Assembly (NCBI GenBank): GCA_027625915.1
Contig: JANTQA010000023.1
Coordinates: forward strand, 10,292,001 to 10,356,000
Length of the DNA: 64,000 bases
Source: Anaeramoeba flamelloides
Taxonomy: Eukaryota; Metamonada; Anaeramoebidae
Reading direction: 5' to 3'
The notes below the pieces were generated by a model that ran no database searches, was not told where the DNA came from, and saw nothing but the letters and a program-made list of their open reading frames with translations. Numbering within the stretch: position 1 is the stretch's first letter; each line of letters starts with the position of its first letter. Of this stretch, positions 34,001 through 45,167 are shown piece after piece. The translations under genes and the position numbers were made by a program.

Positions 34001-37000
34001 GAAGAAGTGTAAACTAAAAATTTTTTAACTTGAAAAGTGTGATTAAATATAATAATTTACAAAAAGATTTTTTTGTTTTTTAAAAAAATGTTTTATTTTT
34101 TAAAAAAAATTTTTCCAAGAACAAAGGGTAAATTTTTTTTTTCAATCTTTTTAAAAAAAAGGAATAACATTATATGATTACTCGGTTAACTAATCTTCTT
34201 TGATGCTTAAAAGAAATTTCATTCTTTTTTTATTTTGAAGAGAAGAAATTAATTTAATTTACAACCGTTAGGTTTTCAATAATTCAAAAGAAAAGAGTCA
34301 AATCTTTGTTTTTTTCTCTAATTCTTTTAAATTCTGGAAAAGCTGGTGCTCTACAGCACTTGCCCATAGATTTTTTTTTGAATTTTTGAAATAAACCAAA
34401 AATTTGATATATTTTCTTTTCATTTCAAAAATTAAAAAAAATCGCCGTTAAATTTTCCAGAATTTAAAAGAAAAGAGTAAAATCTTTTCTTTTCTTCTTT
34501 TCTTTTGAATTATAAAAAAACCCTTGAAATTTTCGAGAATTTAAAAGAATTAGAGAAAAAAACAAAGATTTTACTCTTTTCTTTAGAATTTTGGAAAAAT
34601 ATCGTTGGGTTTTTTTGAGATTTATTTTTATTCCGAGAATCAATAGATTTTCGTTAGGTTTTTTTGAGTTTTCTATTTTATTTGGAAAATCAATAGATTT
34701 TTGTTAGGTTTTTTTGGGTTTTCTATTTATTCGGAAAATCAATAGATTTTCGAAATAAAATAGAAAAGCTCAAAAAAACCTAGAACACTTAACAGAATAA
34801 AACAGAAAACTCAAGAAAAGCCTAGAACACTTTACAAATAAAATAGAAAACCTCAAAAAAACCTAGAACACTTAAAAGAATAAAACAGAAAACACCAAGA
34901 AAAACTAGGCACTCGACGGCACTTCACTGCACTTGGCAGCACTTCCCAAATTTCTACATTTTTTGTTTAGAAATTTCAATAAAGAATTATAATTTTCTTT
35001 CTTATTAGCAAATGATAAGACAAATTATGAATCTTTATTTCGAATAATAACAAGGATATTATTTATTATTTTTGTTTATTTATATTAATTCTATAACCCA
35101 AAATTTTAGAATTTTTTTCATAGGGTGAGTAGTCCCAAAGAAAATGATCGATATCTTCAATAATTTCTAGAAGAGAATGATTTTTGTATAAGCTGCAAGA
35201 TTTTGTTTTTAATTTATTCTTATCATTAAAAAAAAGAAATTTCTTTTTTTCTCGGAAAGGATCTGAATTGTTGGAATTTATTTTACAAAATGAATCAAGA
35301 AAAAAGAAAAATTAAATAAAAAATAATAATTATTTCCCCAAAATATTTTTTTTCACTTTTTCTCTATTAAATGTGTATATAACGTTGTTTGATTTGTTTA
35401 AAGGTAATATTTTTTCCAATTTTTACTAATATTTGCAATAGATTCTAAAATTGATAAGAATTGTTTATTTAAAAAAAAATAAGAATATGAATAAGAATAT
35501 TGTTTTACCTTCTTTAATATAGTCTTGGAAAAAAGTATAGAAAAATGGAGTGACCAAATCATTCATTCCTTGAACATATCCACTTGCTGGGTGACGCACA
35601 CTCCAGATATATAAAACCTGTTTATATAAATTTAATATTTTGGAGTTTTGGATCAATTTAGAATCTAGTAATTATTAGAAGTAAAATTAATTTTAATAAT
35701 TATAATAATAAAGGAATTAAATATAAAACAATATTAATAACAGTATTTATTAAAAATAAAATAAAAATCTTAAGGTTAGCTCTTATGTAAACAGTTAATG
35801 GAAAATTTGATAATGGAAATGGATATTCTCCAATTATTGTCAATTAATTAATTGAATTTAATATTTTATCAAGTAAAATATATTTAGTTAAACAATTATT
35901 GTGTGTTACAAAGACTATTTGTGAAGTAATTCTATTTCTTTGTTTCCTAATCAAAAATAGGCAAAAAAAAACCCAAATTTATTATATTTTTCCAGACAAA
36001 ATATTAAACCGTGTTTAAGTTATCCTAGTATTAATGTTTTTATAAGTAAAAAATTTTATAAAAATAAAAGAAAAAAAAATAAAAATAAAAAAATCAAAAA
36101 TTGGTGTGTTCCAAAATGATCAAACGAGTGGAAAAAAAAAAAAGTATTGCTAAATTTGTTGAATTTTCACCAAAAATTATTGATCGATCAAATGATCAGA
36201 TACCACCAACGAAATGTATATGATATTCCAATTTAACAAACTCAGCACTAAACTTATGTCAACCTTTCGAAAAAAAAATTCACAATCTAACTGAAGGAAA
36301 CAGATTACGGAACTGGTAATTGGGAAAAAAAAAAAATGAAAAGAAAAAAAGACTAAAAATGACAAAGAAAATTTCTTTAATTCAACATTATTACCAAATT
36401 AGATGAAACTATAATTCTGTTATTCTTTAAAATGTTTTAATTGTTTCCAAATTTTTGGAATTTGGTTGATTTAAAATTTAGGTTTTTTTTGTGAAAATTT
36501 GTCATTCAAGCAAACTGTTTTCGTTAATTCAAATTCGAAATTTACCTTGAAAAGGTTTAAAAATAAAAATGCTCTTATGCCTCTTACTTTCCACTTCATT
36601 TGAAAATACAATAGAGTTGATTGAAATGATATAAATATACTTGAATATAAAGCAGAAAATGTGTGAACTAAGAGGTAAAAAAAAAATACTTTTTAAATTT
36701 ACCTAGTTTTGTTCTAGAATTTTGGAAAGATTTTGGATCAATAAATGTTTTTTTAATTTTTGAAATCAAAATCTAAAAAAAGCTAAATTTTGTAATATTT
36801 TGGATTTTGTTTAAAAAGGAATTTTTTTAAACCATTTTTTCTATTTACAACATTGGATTTCAGTTCTCATAAAACATAAATTTCGGATAGTCCTTAATAA
36901 GAATAGATTTTTTCTCAAAGTCTCATAAAATAATTCTGATTAAACATTAAAGAATGTTTCTGAAATCCGTAATTTACGAGATATGAATTACCCTAAAAAT

Positions 37001-39783
37001 GTGGTTTTTACTCATTTTTACATACTAAACTATTTTCCAGTCAAAGAGATCCAGTTGTAGTAAATGAATTAATTACCTGTGCGTGTTTAAAGAGTTTGAA
37101 TGGATATTAGAAGAAGAAAAAATCTATTTTGAAAATTTCATTTTTTCACATTTTTGCACATTTTTACTTTTTTCTTTTTATATATTTTTTTTTGATCCAT
37201 AATTCATTTGCAATTTATTTTTTGATTTGCAGGGCCGAGAGTCACTAAGTAAAAATATGTTATTCCAATAATATTGAAACGGTGAGAATGATTATCGAAA
37301 AATCATTTTGATTTCAATTGGAATTTTTTTTTGATCATTAATAGAAGATTAAAAATGAACATTCGTGTTTTTCTCAATGGGGCATTAGAATTTTAGTTTT
37401 TAAATTTTAAGATTGATCGATTAGATTTTTTTTTGTTTTAATTTATTCAAGATATCAATATAGATCTGTTGTGTATATTATTATGCTTATTTCTTATTTA
37501 TTTTTCAAAGGTAGGTTATAATAAATAATTGATATTTGGAAAAAAAATTGGAACACCCTTTGAAAGAAAAAAAGTTTACTTTTTGCTCATTTTTTCCACT
37601 ATTTACAACCAAAAATAAAGAATTTGATTTTTACTGACAATCTACTTGAAGGATCTTGATGAAATTGAAATTAAGAAAATCTAAATTAGATGAAATGTTT
37701 ATTAAAAGGCTTTAAACTTCATTTGAATTCTTATTAACTTTGGAAAAAATCAGGTGATTCTGATCATTTTTACGAATGCTATAAATTAAAATTTTTAATA
37801 TTTCAAAAAAAAAAATTGAATACTTTTGTTACGTGTATCACTTTTTTTCACAATAGTGGCATTGAATTCTTAAATTCCATAGTTATTATTGCAGGTGTTT
37901 TAAGAAAGTAGGGAATAAAAGTTTTAAAATGTGATATAAAAAAGTTTGGTTTGGTTTAAAGCAGTTTGAGTAACACTTTTTTCAAACTTTTTTTACTCAC
38001 TTTTTCAAAACAGCTTTATCTTCACTTCAGTACTTTTTGTCTGCTATTTGTTTCAAAATATATGTTTGGTTAAGAATTTTTGAAAACTTTTTTGATTAAA
38101 TTTTTTAAAATGGCTGTAAATCAATTATTTTTGATTGATCAATTCAACTTTTTTACTATTTTTACTACGAATTCTTGGTTAAAACTGAAATTTAGAGAAC
38201 TGATATGAATTGTCAACAAAAAAAAGCACACTTTGTTTCAGACAATTCTCTTGAGAATGAGAATTTGAGAAAAATTTTCATCAATTTTTAACATTAAAAT
38301 TTTTTGATCTTGTTAAGAATATTGTTTAAATCAATTTTGGCATAACTAGAATTACATTTTGGTTGTGTTTTTACAAGGCACATATTCTTTTACTTCATTA
38401 TTCCGATCTTTTTATAAAGAAAAAAAAATTGATGAATTGACATTATTCAAATTTTTTGCTTATGTTTCCGATTTGGAAAATAAAGAGGTTCCTTCAATAA
38501 AAAATGAAATTTAATAAAGACAACGTTTCTCATAATCAGCGAAACAAAAACTCAACATAACAGCTAAGGATGTAAAAATTTTTTTGTCTTGATCTTGAGG
38601 AGACTTTTGGTATGTGTTACCATTTGAGAGATTTAAAAATTATAATTAAAACGTTTATTAAAACTGCCTTAAGTTTGTGTTTTTTTCTTTTAACACCTTC
38701 CATTCTTGGACAATCGATTAATTAAAAATTTTAAGAAACGTGTTTTGGTTGGTGTCTTCAAACAAAAAAAGAAAGGAAATTTATAATTAGATACCCCAAC
38801 TAACACCAAATTCCATTCGACAAAAAAAAAAAAGAAATTAATTTTTTATTTCTTTGAAAAGAAAAAATTTATTCAAACCTGATCGTGTTCTTGGGAGATC
38901 TAAATCTAATTGGTGAAGTATATTTTTTTCAAATTTGTTTCGTTGGATTTTTTCATGAATCAATTTTGAGACTGCTTCCCTGTATTCTTTTCTTTTTCTT
39001 TCCAAGGTTGTTTGCCTTCGTGTTTTGTTTACTGGTAAATAACCTTTTGATCATTTGTTTATTAAATCCACCAAGACATTTTTAAATCAGAAGAAAAGAA
39101 ATATAAAATCAAGAAAAGAAGATATTGAAATCACAAAAAAGGTTTTAAAAAGTTGTTTTCAGTTAGTTGTAAAATCCCAAAAAAAAAAAACGAAATTTTG
39201 TTTTTTGTTGTTGATCAAGTTAAGAAATCAATTTACCTAATAAAATTTTCCAAGTTAAAGATCGAAGTCGTTTAGGGATCCCTGACCAAGACAAAGCTCT
39301 CAAGTTTTCAATTTCAATTATTTCTTGATCAAGAACCTTTATAAATTTTTGTTCACGTAAAGAGGTTTTTTCTTTTTCCTTTTCTTTCTCTTTTTCGTTT
39401 TCTTTCTCCTTTTCGTTTTCCTTTTCCTTTTCGTTTTCGTTTTTCTTCTTTGTCTTCTTACCTGAAAGGAGTTGGTTGTTTTTTTGAGAAGACTTTATAT
39501 TTTTTTTCTTTGAATTAGATTGTGTTTTTTTGTTTTCTTTTTCATTTTCTTTTTCTTTGTCTTTTTCTTTTTCTTGTTCTTGTTCTTGTTCTTGTTTAGT
39601 GTTCTGTTGTTCGAATTCTTTAAAAGGAATACTATTTTGATTTACAATATTTTTTTCGCTTTCTTTTTTGATAAGACTATCTTTTTCTTCATCAAGTGGA
39701 ACCAGAAGTGGTGAGAATTGTGCACCTCTTACACGGTTTACAGTTCCTGGAATCTTTCCAATCATTGTTTTTTTTACACTCAT
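31079..39783 (-). CDS. TBC1D22: TBC1D22/Gyp1-type Rab GTPase-activating protein, 5 exons
   Basis: A RabGAP that stimulates GTP hydrolysis by Rabs; TBC1D22/Gyp1 proteins act at the Golgi. Exons (minus): 39783-39237, 39043-38879, 35664-35509, 31733-31551 and 31428-31079. Together they make 1401 nt, in frame, encoding 466 aa. Residues 1-150 are a charged linker (EKEKENEKEK), ending in the TBC entry LRALSWSGIPKRLRSLTWKI. Then come GYLPVNKTRRQTTLERKRKE, the arginine finger LDLDLPR (IxxDxxR type), the glutamine finger GYVQG within RHPASGYVQGMNDLVTPFF, YWCFTKLLDGIQDNYTFANP and FAFRWMNCLLTREF. Both catalytic fingers are intact. Introns 2 (3214 bp) and 3 (3775 bp) are full of repeats; introns 1 and 4 are 193 and 122 bp. 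Intron 2 has a GTTTGA donor. Confidence 0.95.
32372..33358. mobile_element. TA-flanked MITE, family M2, carrying a family D insertion
   Basis: 987 bp with TIRs of about 90 bp. The tips are CC(A/G)TTTGGGAAAAAAAGTG, and TTTTTAATTGTAAACATTAA begins 46 bp in. TA lies at 32370-32371 and 33359-33360. Removing the internal family D copy (about 32590-33115) leaves about 460 bp, which equals the size of relatives M1 (489) and M3 (459). The TIR arms are nearly identical, so the insertion is young. Located in RabGAP intron 3. Confidence 0.85.
32590..33115 (+). repeat. Family D repeat, inner copy
   Basis: A whole-length family D copy inside the M2 element. It runs from CCACACAGCTAAAACG through ACGTAATTTGCTTCG, TGATCGATCAATATTCC and CAACAAATTTACTAATG to GGTGTGTTAAAAATTTTG. 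Confidence 0.6.
34262..34945. repeat. Family E array with large palindrome
   Basis: Direct and inverted modules as at 23.6 kb. Around 34610-34900, repeated GGTTTTTTTGAGTTTTCTAT units followed by AATCAATAGATTTT are matched downstream by inverted AAAATAGAAAACTC / AAAACCTAGAACACTT units, giving a palindrome of about 300 bp. The right edge is GC-richer (CACTCGACGGCACTTCAC, TGGCAGCACTTCCC). Located within RabGAP intron 3. Confidence 0.6.
36095..36490 (-). repeat. Family D repeat, reverse copy
   Basis: In reverse complement: CAGTTCCGTAATCTGTTTCC, then GTGCTGAG, a TTGATCGATCAATAA centre, CAACAAATTTAGCAATAC, and the end near GGAACACACC. Same order as family D elsewhere. Located in RabGAP intron 2. 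Confidence 0.6.
37215..37555 (+). repeat. Family F repeat, right half
   Basis: Parallels 44325-44640: AGTAAAAATATGTTATT, AATATTGAAACGGTGA, a TTTTGATCATTAATAGA block, GTGTTTTTCTCA, and TGTGTATTATTATGCTTATT followed by TTCAAAGGTAGG. Located in RabGAP intron 2. Confidence 0.5.
37966..38030. repeat. Short inverted repeat
   Basis: AGCAGTTTGAGTAACACTTT is loosely inverted downstream as TTTACTCACTTTTTCAAAAC. It resembles the tip of family H and of the 12000 element (TCAAAA...TGACTCAC). Probably a remnant of that group. Confidence 0.35.
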
Positions 39784-40205
39784 AACAATTAAAGAAAGAA
39801 ATAAATAATTGATTGGTTAAAAACAAAAATTAAACGAGTAAATTGAAAAAATGAATTAGGTCAACCCAATTTCGCTAATAGAATTTTTATCTCAAGTTCA
39901 ATAAGGAAGCCTTATAAATCTTTTTGATTTTCGCTGTTAATTGATTTTAGTAGGATCTTGATGTTTTTTCAACTGATTGTTCATTAAACACTGTCATTTT
40001 CCTATTAAAATAGAACAATTTTTATTTCAGATTTCCAAATATTTATCTAATGATTGTCTTAATAGAAGACAAAAATCAAGATCTTCACAAGACCATTTGA
40101 CCATGATAATCTTGAGTTTTATTCATATGAATCCCTTTATTTTATAACTTTGCGATAAAGTCTATTTTTTTTGACTCTATTGATATTTTTATGAATTAAA
40201 AAGTC
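39784..40205. promoter_or_regulatory. RabGAP 5' flank
   Basis: 422 bp upstream of the RabGAP start codon. AT-rich, no repeat recognised; it should hold that gene's promoter. Confidence 0.35.
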
Positions 40206-40580
40206 ATGAAATTTTTAAAAATCAATCGGCATTCTCCAAGAATAATATACAAAACTGAAACTAAACTTGGCTACACCAGAATATCAGTTTACAAAAGAAG
40301 ATATAAATTTTTAATAAAATTAGAAATTCTAGGGTTTGATCACCTTTCACAAAAATTAAAATTTTCCAAAAAAAAAGATGAAAATATCAATTGCAAAATA
40401 GAAAATTTAGAATTATTAAATGCAAATCTAAATAATTTTCGACAAAAATTAATAATAAATAGTTCTGGATCGAAAGCTCAAGAATATTTGAAATTATTGG
40501 GTAGAATAGTAATATCAACAAACATTCGTGACTTTATGTGCTGTAAAGTACTTAGGTTTTATAGAGGTTTTTTGTTTTAA
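40206..40580 (+). CDS. Hypothetical 124-aa ORF, doubtful
   Basis: Starts with ATG and encodes a basic protein (IVISTNIRDF, NRHSPRIIYKTETKLGYTRI, LGFDHLSQKL) with no domain that I recognise. Its last 20 or so codons run into a family E repeat, so the natural end is probably lost or the frame is fortuitous. Composition is a little less Phe-rich than that of the obvious chance frames nearby, which is the only reason to keep it. It could be an exon fragment of a decayed gene. Confidence 0.22.
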   Translation: MKFLKINRHSPRIIYKTETKLGYTRISVYKRRYKFLIKLEILGFDHLSQKLKFSKKKDENINCKIENLELLNANLNNFRQKLIINSSGSKAQEYLKLLGRIVISTNIRDFMCCKVLRFYRGFLF

Positions 40581-40925
40581 TTGTATAGTATTCTAGGTTT
40601 TTAAGAGGTTTTCTATTTTATATGTGAAGTGTAGGTTTTTTTTACTTTCGAAATAAACCAAAAATTTATTAAAATTTTTGGTTTATTTCTGAAGTAAAAA
40701 AAACCTAACGAAAATCTATTGATTTTTCAAATGAACAGAAAACTAGAGAAAATATAACGGTGCTTTTCCAAAATTTAAAAGAATTGGGTAAAAGATATGA
40801 TGTTTTTTTATTCTTTTAAATTCAAGTGAAGTTGACATAACTTTTTTTTTATTTAAGAAATAAAACAAAAATTTTCAAAATTTTCTGTTTATTTCCAAAA
40901 TTAAAATAAACTTGATGACAAAAAA
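40550..40925. repeat. Family E repeat
   Basis: AGTACTTAGGTTTTATAGAGG, GTTTTCTATTTTATATGTGA, then TTTCGAAATAAACC and AAAACCTAACG plus AATTTAAAAGAATT modules in both orientations. A further fragment with GTGCCTAGGTTTTTTTAA lies at 41290-41405. Confidence 0.55.
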
Positions 40926-42250
40926 AAATTAAAATAGGTAAGCTCAAATTCTATTTTAAAATTAAGATATTTCACAAATTATCTAAATAGTTATTCATAC
41001 GTTTATGATAAAAATAAATTAAAAACACAATTCTGCAACTTATGTAAAAACATTCTAATCTTGAAATTATTGAAGATATTGATTATTTTCTTTATTACTG
41101 CCAATTCTGGGGAAAAAATTGAAAAATTTGGATTAAGGTATTGATTCAAATAAATAAAAATAATAAGAAATTAAAAAATAATATTCTTGGTATTTTTTGA
41201 AATCAAGAATCATTAACCATCTTATCATTTGGCAATGATAAAGAAATTTATGATTCTCAATTGAAATTTCTATAAAAAATTAGAATTTAGGGAAGTACTT
41301 TAGAGTGCCTAGGTTTTTTTAATTTAAGAAATCAACTTAAAATTACCTAAATTTTCGGTTTATTAATTAAATTAAATAAAAAAAAACTTAACAGCTGTAA
41401 GGGGAGACAATTTCCTCCCTTCAAAATAAATAAAAAATATGTTTTTTTTAATTAGAAAATAACTGTACTGATAATAAAAAAAAAAATTTTAAACTTTTTG
41501 GATCAATTTCCAACAGTTTTATATATTATAAAACACACTGATAAAATTATTTTTTTTTCGAAACAAAAGTCTTGTTCCCAACTAATTTACAAGTTTACTT
41601 TGTATTTAGAACTATGTAATTCTTTATTAAAAGTTAAACAAAAAGTTGCTATAATCGGAAAGTGAATCAGAAATTAAAAACATTTTTATGTATTTATCAG
41701 TATTTTCAATAAACAAGAAAGAAGAATTTTTCTTTTGTTAATCATTAAAATATTAGAAAAAAATCCAATTCCATCAAGTTGAATTCCAAAGTGTATGATA
41801 ATGATAGATTAAAAAGTGATTATTTTCAGATAATTTTTTCACACAAAGGTTTTCTGAAGTTTCTTTAATAAATCGAATCTCTTGTTGTTGAAGGAATTAA
41901 AAGGTAATTGTCGACTAAAATATTTTTTCCATTTTTTTTTTTAGAAAAACTTAATTTTTATTTTTGATTTCTTTGGGGGCATGACAATTAAGAATCTTCA
42001 AAAAGAATTTTTCACAGCGTTTAGGGAGTAGCTACACCATAAGACATGATAAAAATTTGAGAGAGATGAGATAAGAACATTTTCTTTTAGTGGCGTGTGA
42101 TCGTAGATTCTCTAAAAATTTTTTTAAAAAAATTATTTGATATTTTTTTTTTTTAGTAATGTTAAACAATAAAAAAAAAGAGATTATATTGATAAAATAG
42201 TTTTTTTTTTTTTTTTATTATTTTTTTATTAAAATAAACTTAATTCCATT
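40926..42250. other. AT-rich intergenic sequence
   Basis: Contains the family E fragment at 41290-41405. Otherwise no gene and no recognised element. Confidence 0.4.
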
Positions 42251-42251
42251 A

Positions 42252-42775
42252 ATTTGGACACAGTTTAAACAGTTGGAAAAATAACAATAACATGATTTAT
42301 ATCCAATTGGGAATTAATTTTAATTCAACAAACTATTTCATTTTTTGTCTTTTTTGTTTTCATTTTCTTTTTTTCAGTTACATAATCTGTTTCGTTAGAT
42401 CTGAAAATTTTTTATAGATGGTAGATAGATGGTTACAGTTGAGTTTCTTAAATTGAAAAATCCCCTACAATTGGTGCATTGTATCTTATCATTAGATCGA
42501 TCAACCATTGTTGGTGTAATTTTAACAAATCTACCAATATATTTTTTGTTCAAACTCTTCCATTTCAGCTGGTTTCCTTATTTTGGACACACTTGTTTTG
42601 ATTTTTTATTTTATATTGTTTTCTTATATTTGGATGAAAACGATTACTTAAAAAATCATTAATACTATGTTACTTAAATATGTTTTTATATTACGTTTGG
42701 AAAAATCTAATAAATTGAGTTTTTGTTTTCCTATTTTTGATTTTAGATGTGTCCAAATTTTTGGAATGGGGTTTA
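42252..42775 (+). repeat. Family D repeat, most complete copy
   Basis: Begins TA-ATTTGGACACAGTTTAAAC and ends near GATGTGTCCAAATTTTTGG, so the ends carry the inverted ATTTGGACACA motif. The centre has TTAGATCGATCAACCATTG. Its 3' end is interrupted by the M3 element at 42776. The TA-flanked inverted ends suggest another Tc1/mariner-type MITE family with at least six copies in this window. The open frame at 42429-42662 is not conserved in the other copies. Confidence 0.65.
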
Positions 42776-43234
42776 CGGTTGAGAGAAAAATGTTGGACAC
42801 AGAAAAATGGTTGGACACCTTTTTTAATTGGGAACATTAGTAAAATTGAAAATCAAATCCTATTGATAACTAGGTGAATTTTATATAAATCCAGGGTTAA
42901 AAGGTGTTACAAGTTCATTTATCTGTGGTTTGTGTAGAATACTCATTTAAATTGTTGATAACTAAAGTAGATCATGCTATTTTAACAAAAAACCAAGTTC
43001 TAGTAAAGTTTACTATTAATTCTGAAAATGGTAATTTTTAAACTTGCTTTAGGGATCAGAGATAAGGTTTTGAAAAAGTAGAATTACATTAATGGTTATT
43101 CTAATAAGTAGATTATTGTTATTTTCTTTAGTTATTTCACAAACGATTGAAATTAAAAATCATTTTCAGTAATGTTCCCAATTAAAAATGCTGTCCAACT
43201 ATTTTTCTGTGTCCAACATTTTTCTCTCAACAGT
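42776..43234. mobile_element. TA-flanked MITE, family M3
   Basis: 459 bp with TA at 42774-42775 and 43235-43236. TIRs run (C)GGTTGAGAGAAAAATG, then two near-repeats AGAAAAATGTTGGACAC and AGAAAAATGGTTGGACAC, then TTTTTAATTGGGAACATTAG beginning 46 bp in. The right arm shows the same order. It has no coding capacity and is inserted into the end of a family D repeat. Confidence 0.85.
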
Positions 43235-43599
43235 TAGTTTTTTTCTTGGGAAGAAGATAATTTCAGATTCTTTGAATAAAACTTGTAGCTATTTTGTGGT
43301 TTAAACTTTGATAACATATAATCATATTCACTTCTCCAATTCCACTAAACCCAACGATTTAAAATCCTAACAAGTAATAATTTGACTTAATTATTCTTTT
43401 TTGGGAATCTTCTAGCTATTTAAGTCCCATTTATGTTTCCTTTTATGATTCTCTCAATTGTAATGTTGTTGTTCTTTTTAAACAAAATCCATTAATCCAA
43501 AATGCAACTTATAAAAAAATATTTCTAATTGCTTTATGTTGTCAGGATTAAAAAAATCTCAAAAATGAAAAAAATAAAAAAATGAAAAAATTAAATGAC

Positions 43600-43686
43600 A
43601 CAATAGAATGTTGAGAGAAGAATAAAAGATAAGTTATCCAACATTCAAAACACTATTTTAAGCAATTAAACTCAACATTCTATTGT
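43600..43686. repeat. Small inverted repeat
   Basis: Perfect 16-bp arms ACAATAGAATGTTGAG and CTCAACATTCTATTGT are separated by about 55 bp. It could be a tiny MITE or a hairpin; the borders are AT-rich and the target duplication is not resolvable. Confidence 0.7.
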
Positions 43687-44139
43687 GGTAATTTCTTTTA
43701 GACTTTGAAAAAAAAAATTAAAAAATCTAATGAATGAAGTACTTTAAATATTAAAAATCAATGAGGTACAACCAGAGTAAAAAATGTTATTTTCTGATCC
43801 TTTTCAGAATTGCAAAAAAGTGAAAAATTTTTCTTTATGTGTGGATACTCCCAGAATATGATAAACGGTAATAAGACTTTTTTAAAAAAAAAAAAGTATA
43901 TAAAAATCAAATTTAAAGCTCTATTCCCATTATATACGCAGACAATGTCCTGTTTTTTTGTCAATTTTTTTCGATCTCCTTTTTCAAAAACTCCATGAAA
44001 AAAGGTTACCTCAAATGTAAAAATGATTAATATTCAAACCTTGCAAAATACATGGTTCAAAACTATAACTTAAGAATATTCCAAAAAAGTAAATTTAAAA
44101 TAAAATGTCAAAAAAAAAAATCGTTATTTTTTGCTATTA

Positions 44140-44640
44140 AACTGGGACTAGGGCTTTATAATAGTTCGAAAAATAAACTCTTTTTCAAACAAAAGAAAAA
44201 ATCGCTCAAATCATCTATACTATTAAATTTGATTATTAATCAGATAATAAACTTTTGGTGATTTTCAATTTAATTTTTCTTTTTTTTTTTTTATATTCAT
44301 CGGTAATTTTTTTTATTATTTCAAAATTGTTAGTAAATAAGTAAAAACGTGTTATTTTAAGTTTACTGAAACAGTGAATATGATTGGAAATAAATTCTAT
44401 TAATTTCTAATAGGATTTTATTTGATCTTCAATAGTAGATCAAAATGAAGATTTTTGTTTTTCTCATTTTTTCCCTAAGAATTTGAGTTTTTTCTATTTT
44501 TAAGAAACTTTTTGATTTATTAGTTTTATTTGAATAATGGATACCAACTATTCTATGAGATGTGTATTATTCTCCTTATTTTTTATTTATTCTTCAAAGG
44601 TCAATTAGAAAAAAATTGATATTTGAAAAAAATGGTTCCC
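44140..44640 (+). repeat. Family F repeat, fullest copy
   Basis: The left half matches 20740-20870 (TTTTTCAAACAAAAG, AATTTGATTATTAATCAG, TTGGTGATTTTCAATTT). The right half matches 37215-37555 (AAACAGTGAATATGATTGG, TGATCTTCAATAGTAGA, GTGTATTATTCTCCTTATT). No TIRs identified. Confidence 0.5.
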
Positions 44641-44644
44641 CCTA

Positions 44645-44906
44645 CCCTAATCAAAAAATTTTTTTATAACATGTTATAAACATGTTGTAAATGTGTTATA
44701 AACATTTAAAATATGATAAAATTTTACAATAAAAATTTTTATAACATAAATGTTTGTTATAAAATGTGTTCTAAAATTTATAACATGCTAAAAACCTGTC
44801 ATAAGAATATTTTTTTTAAAAAAATATTGAAAAAATCATCATATAAAAGGAAATTTTGTTATCAGAGTATTATCTAGATGTTATAAAAAAAGTTTTTTTA
44901 TTAGGT
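44645..44906. mobile_element. 262-bp TA-flanked MITE with ATAACATGTTAT repeats
   Basis: TIRs (C/A)CCTAATCAAAAAATTTTT then TTATAACATG are inverted at the right end, with TA at 44643-44644 and 44907-44908. The interior is made of degenerate palindromic units, (T)TATAACATG(T)TATAAACATG. It lies about 260 bp past the Piezo stop codon. Confidence 0.65.
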
Positions 44907-45167
44907 TATGATGGGAATAAATTTTAATTCCTAATTTTAAATTCAAGCATAAATTCATTTTGAAATATCCAATAAAAACAAATTATAATTTGAACCCTCA
45001 CCAAAAAAAAAAAAAAAAAAATAATTATAAAAACCAGAAAACATTGTTTTGAATTATATCTAAAAAATATTGTTTTTAAAAAAAATTTTTCTTTTTAAGA
45101 AAAGGTTTTATTAAATTTTAAGAAAAAAATTAAATACAAACTATAAAATAATAAATAAAAATAAAAA

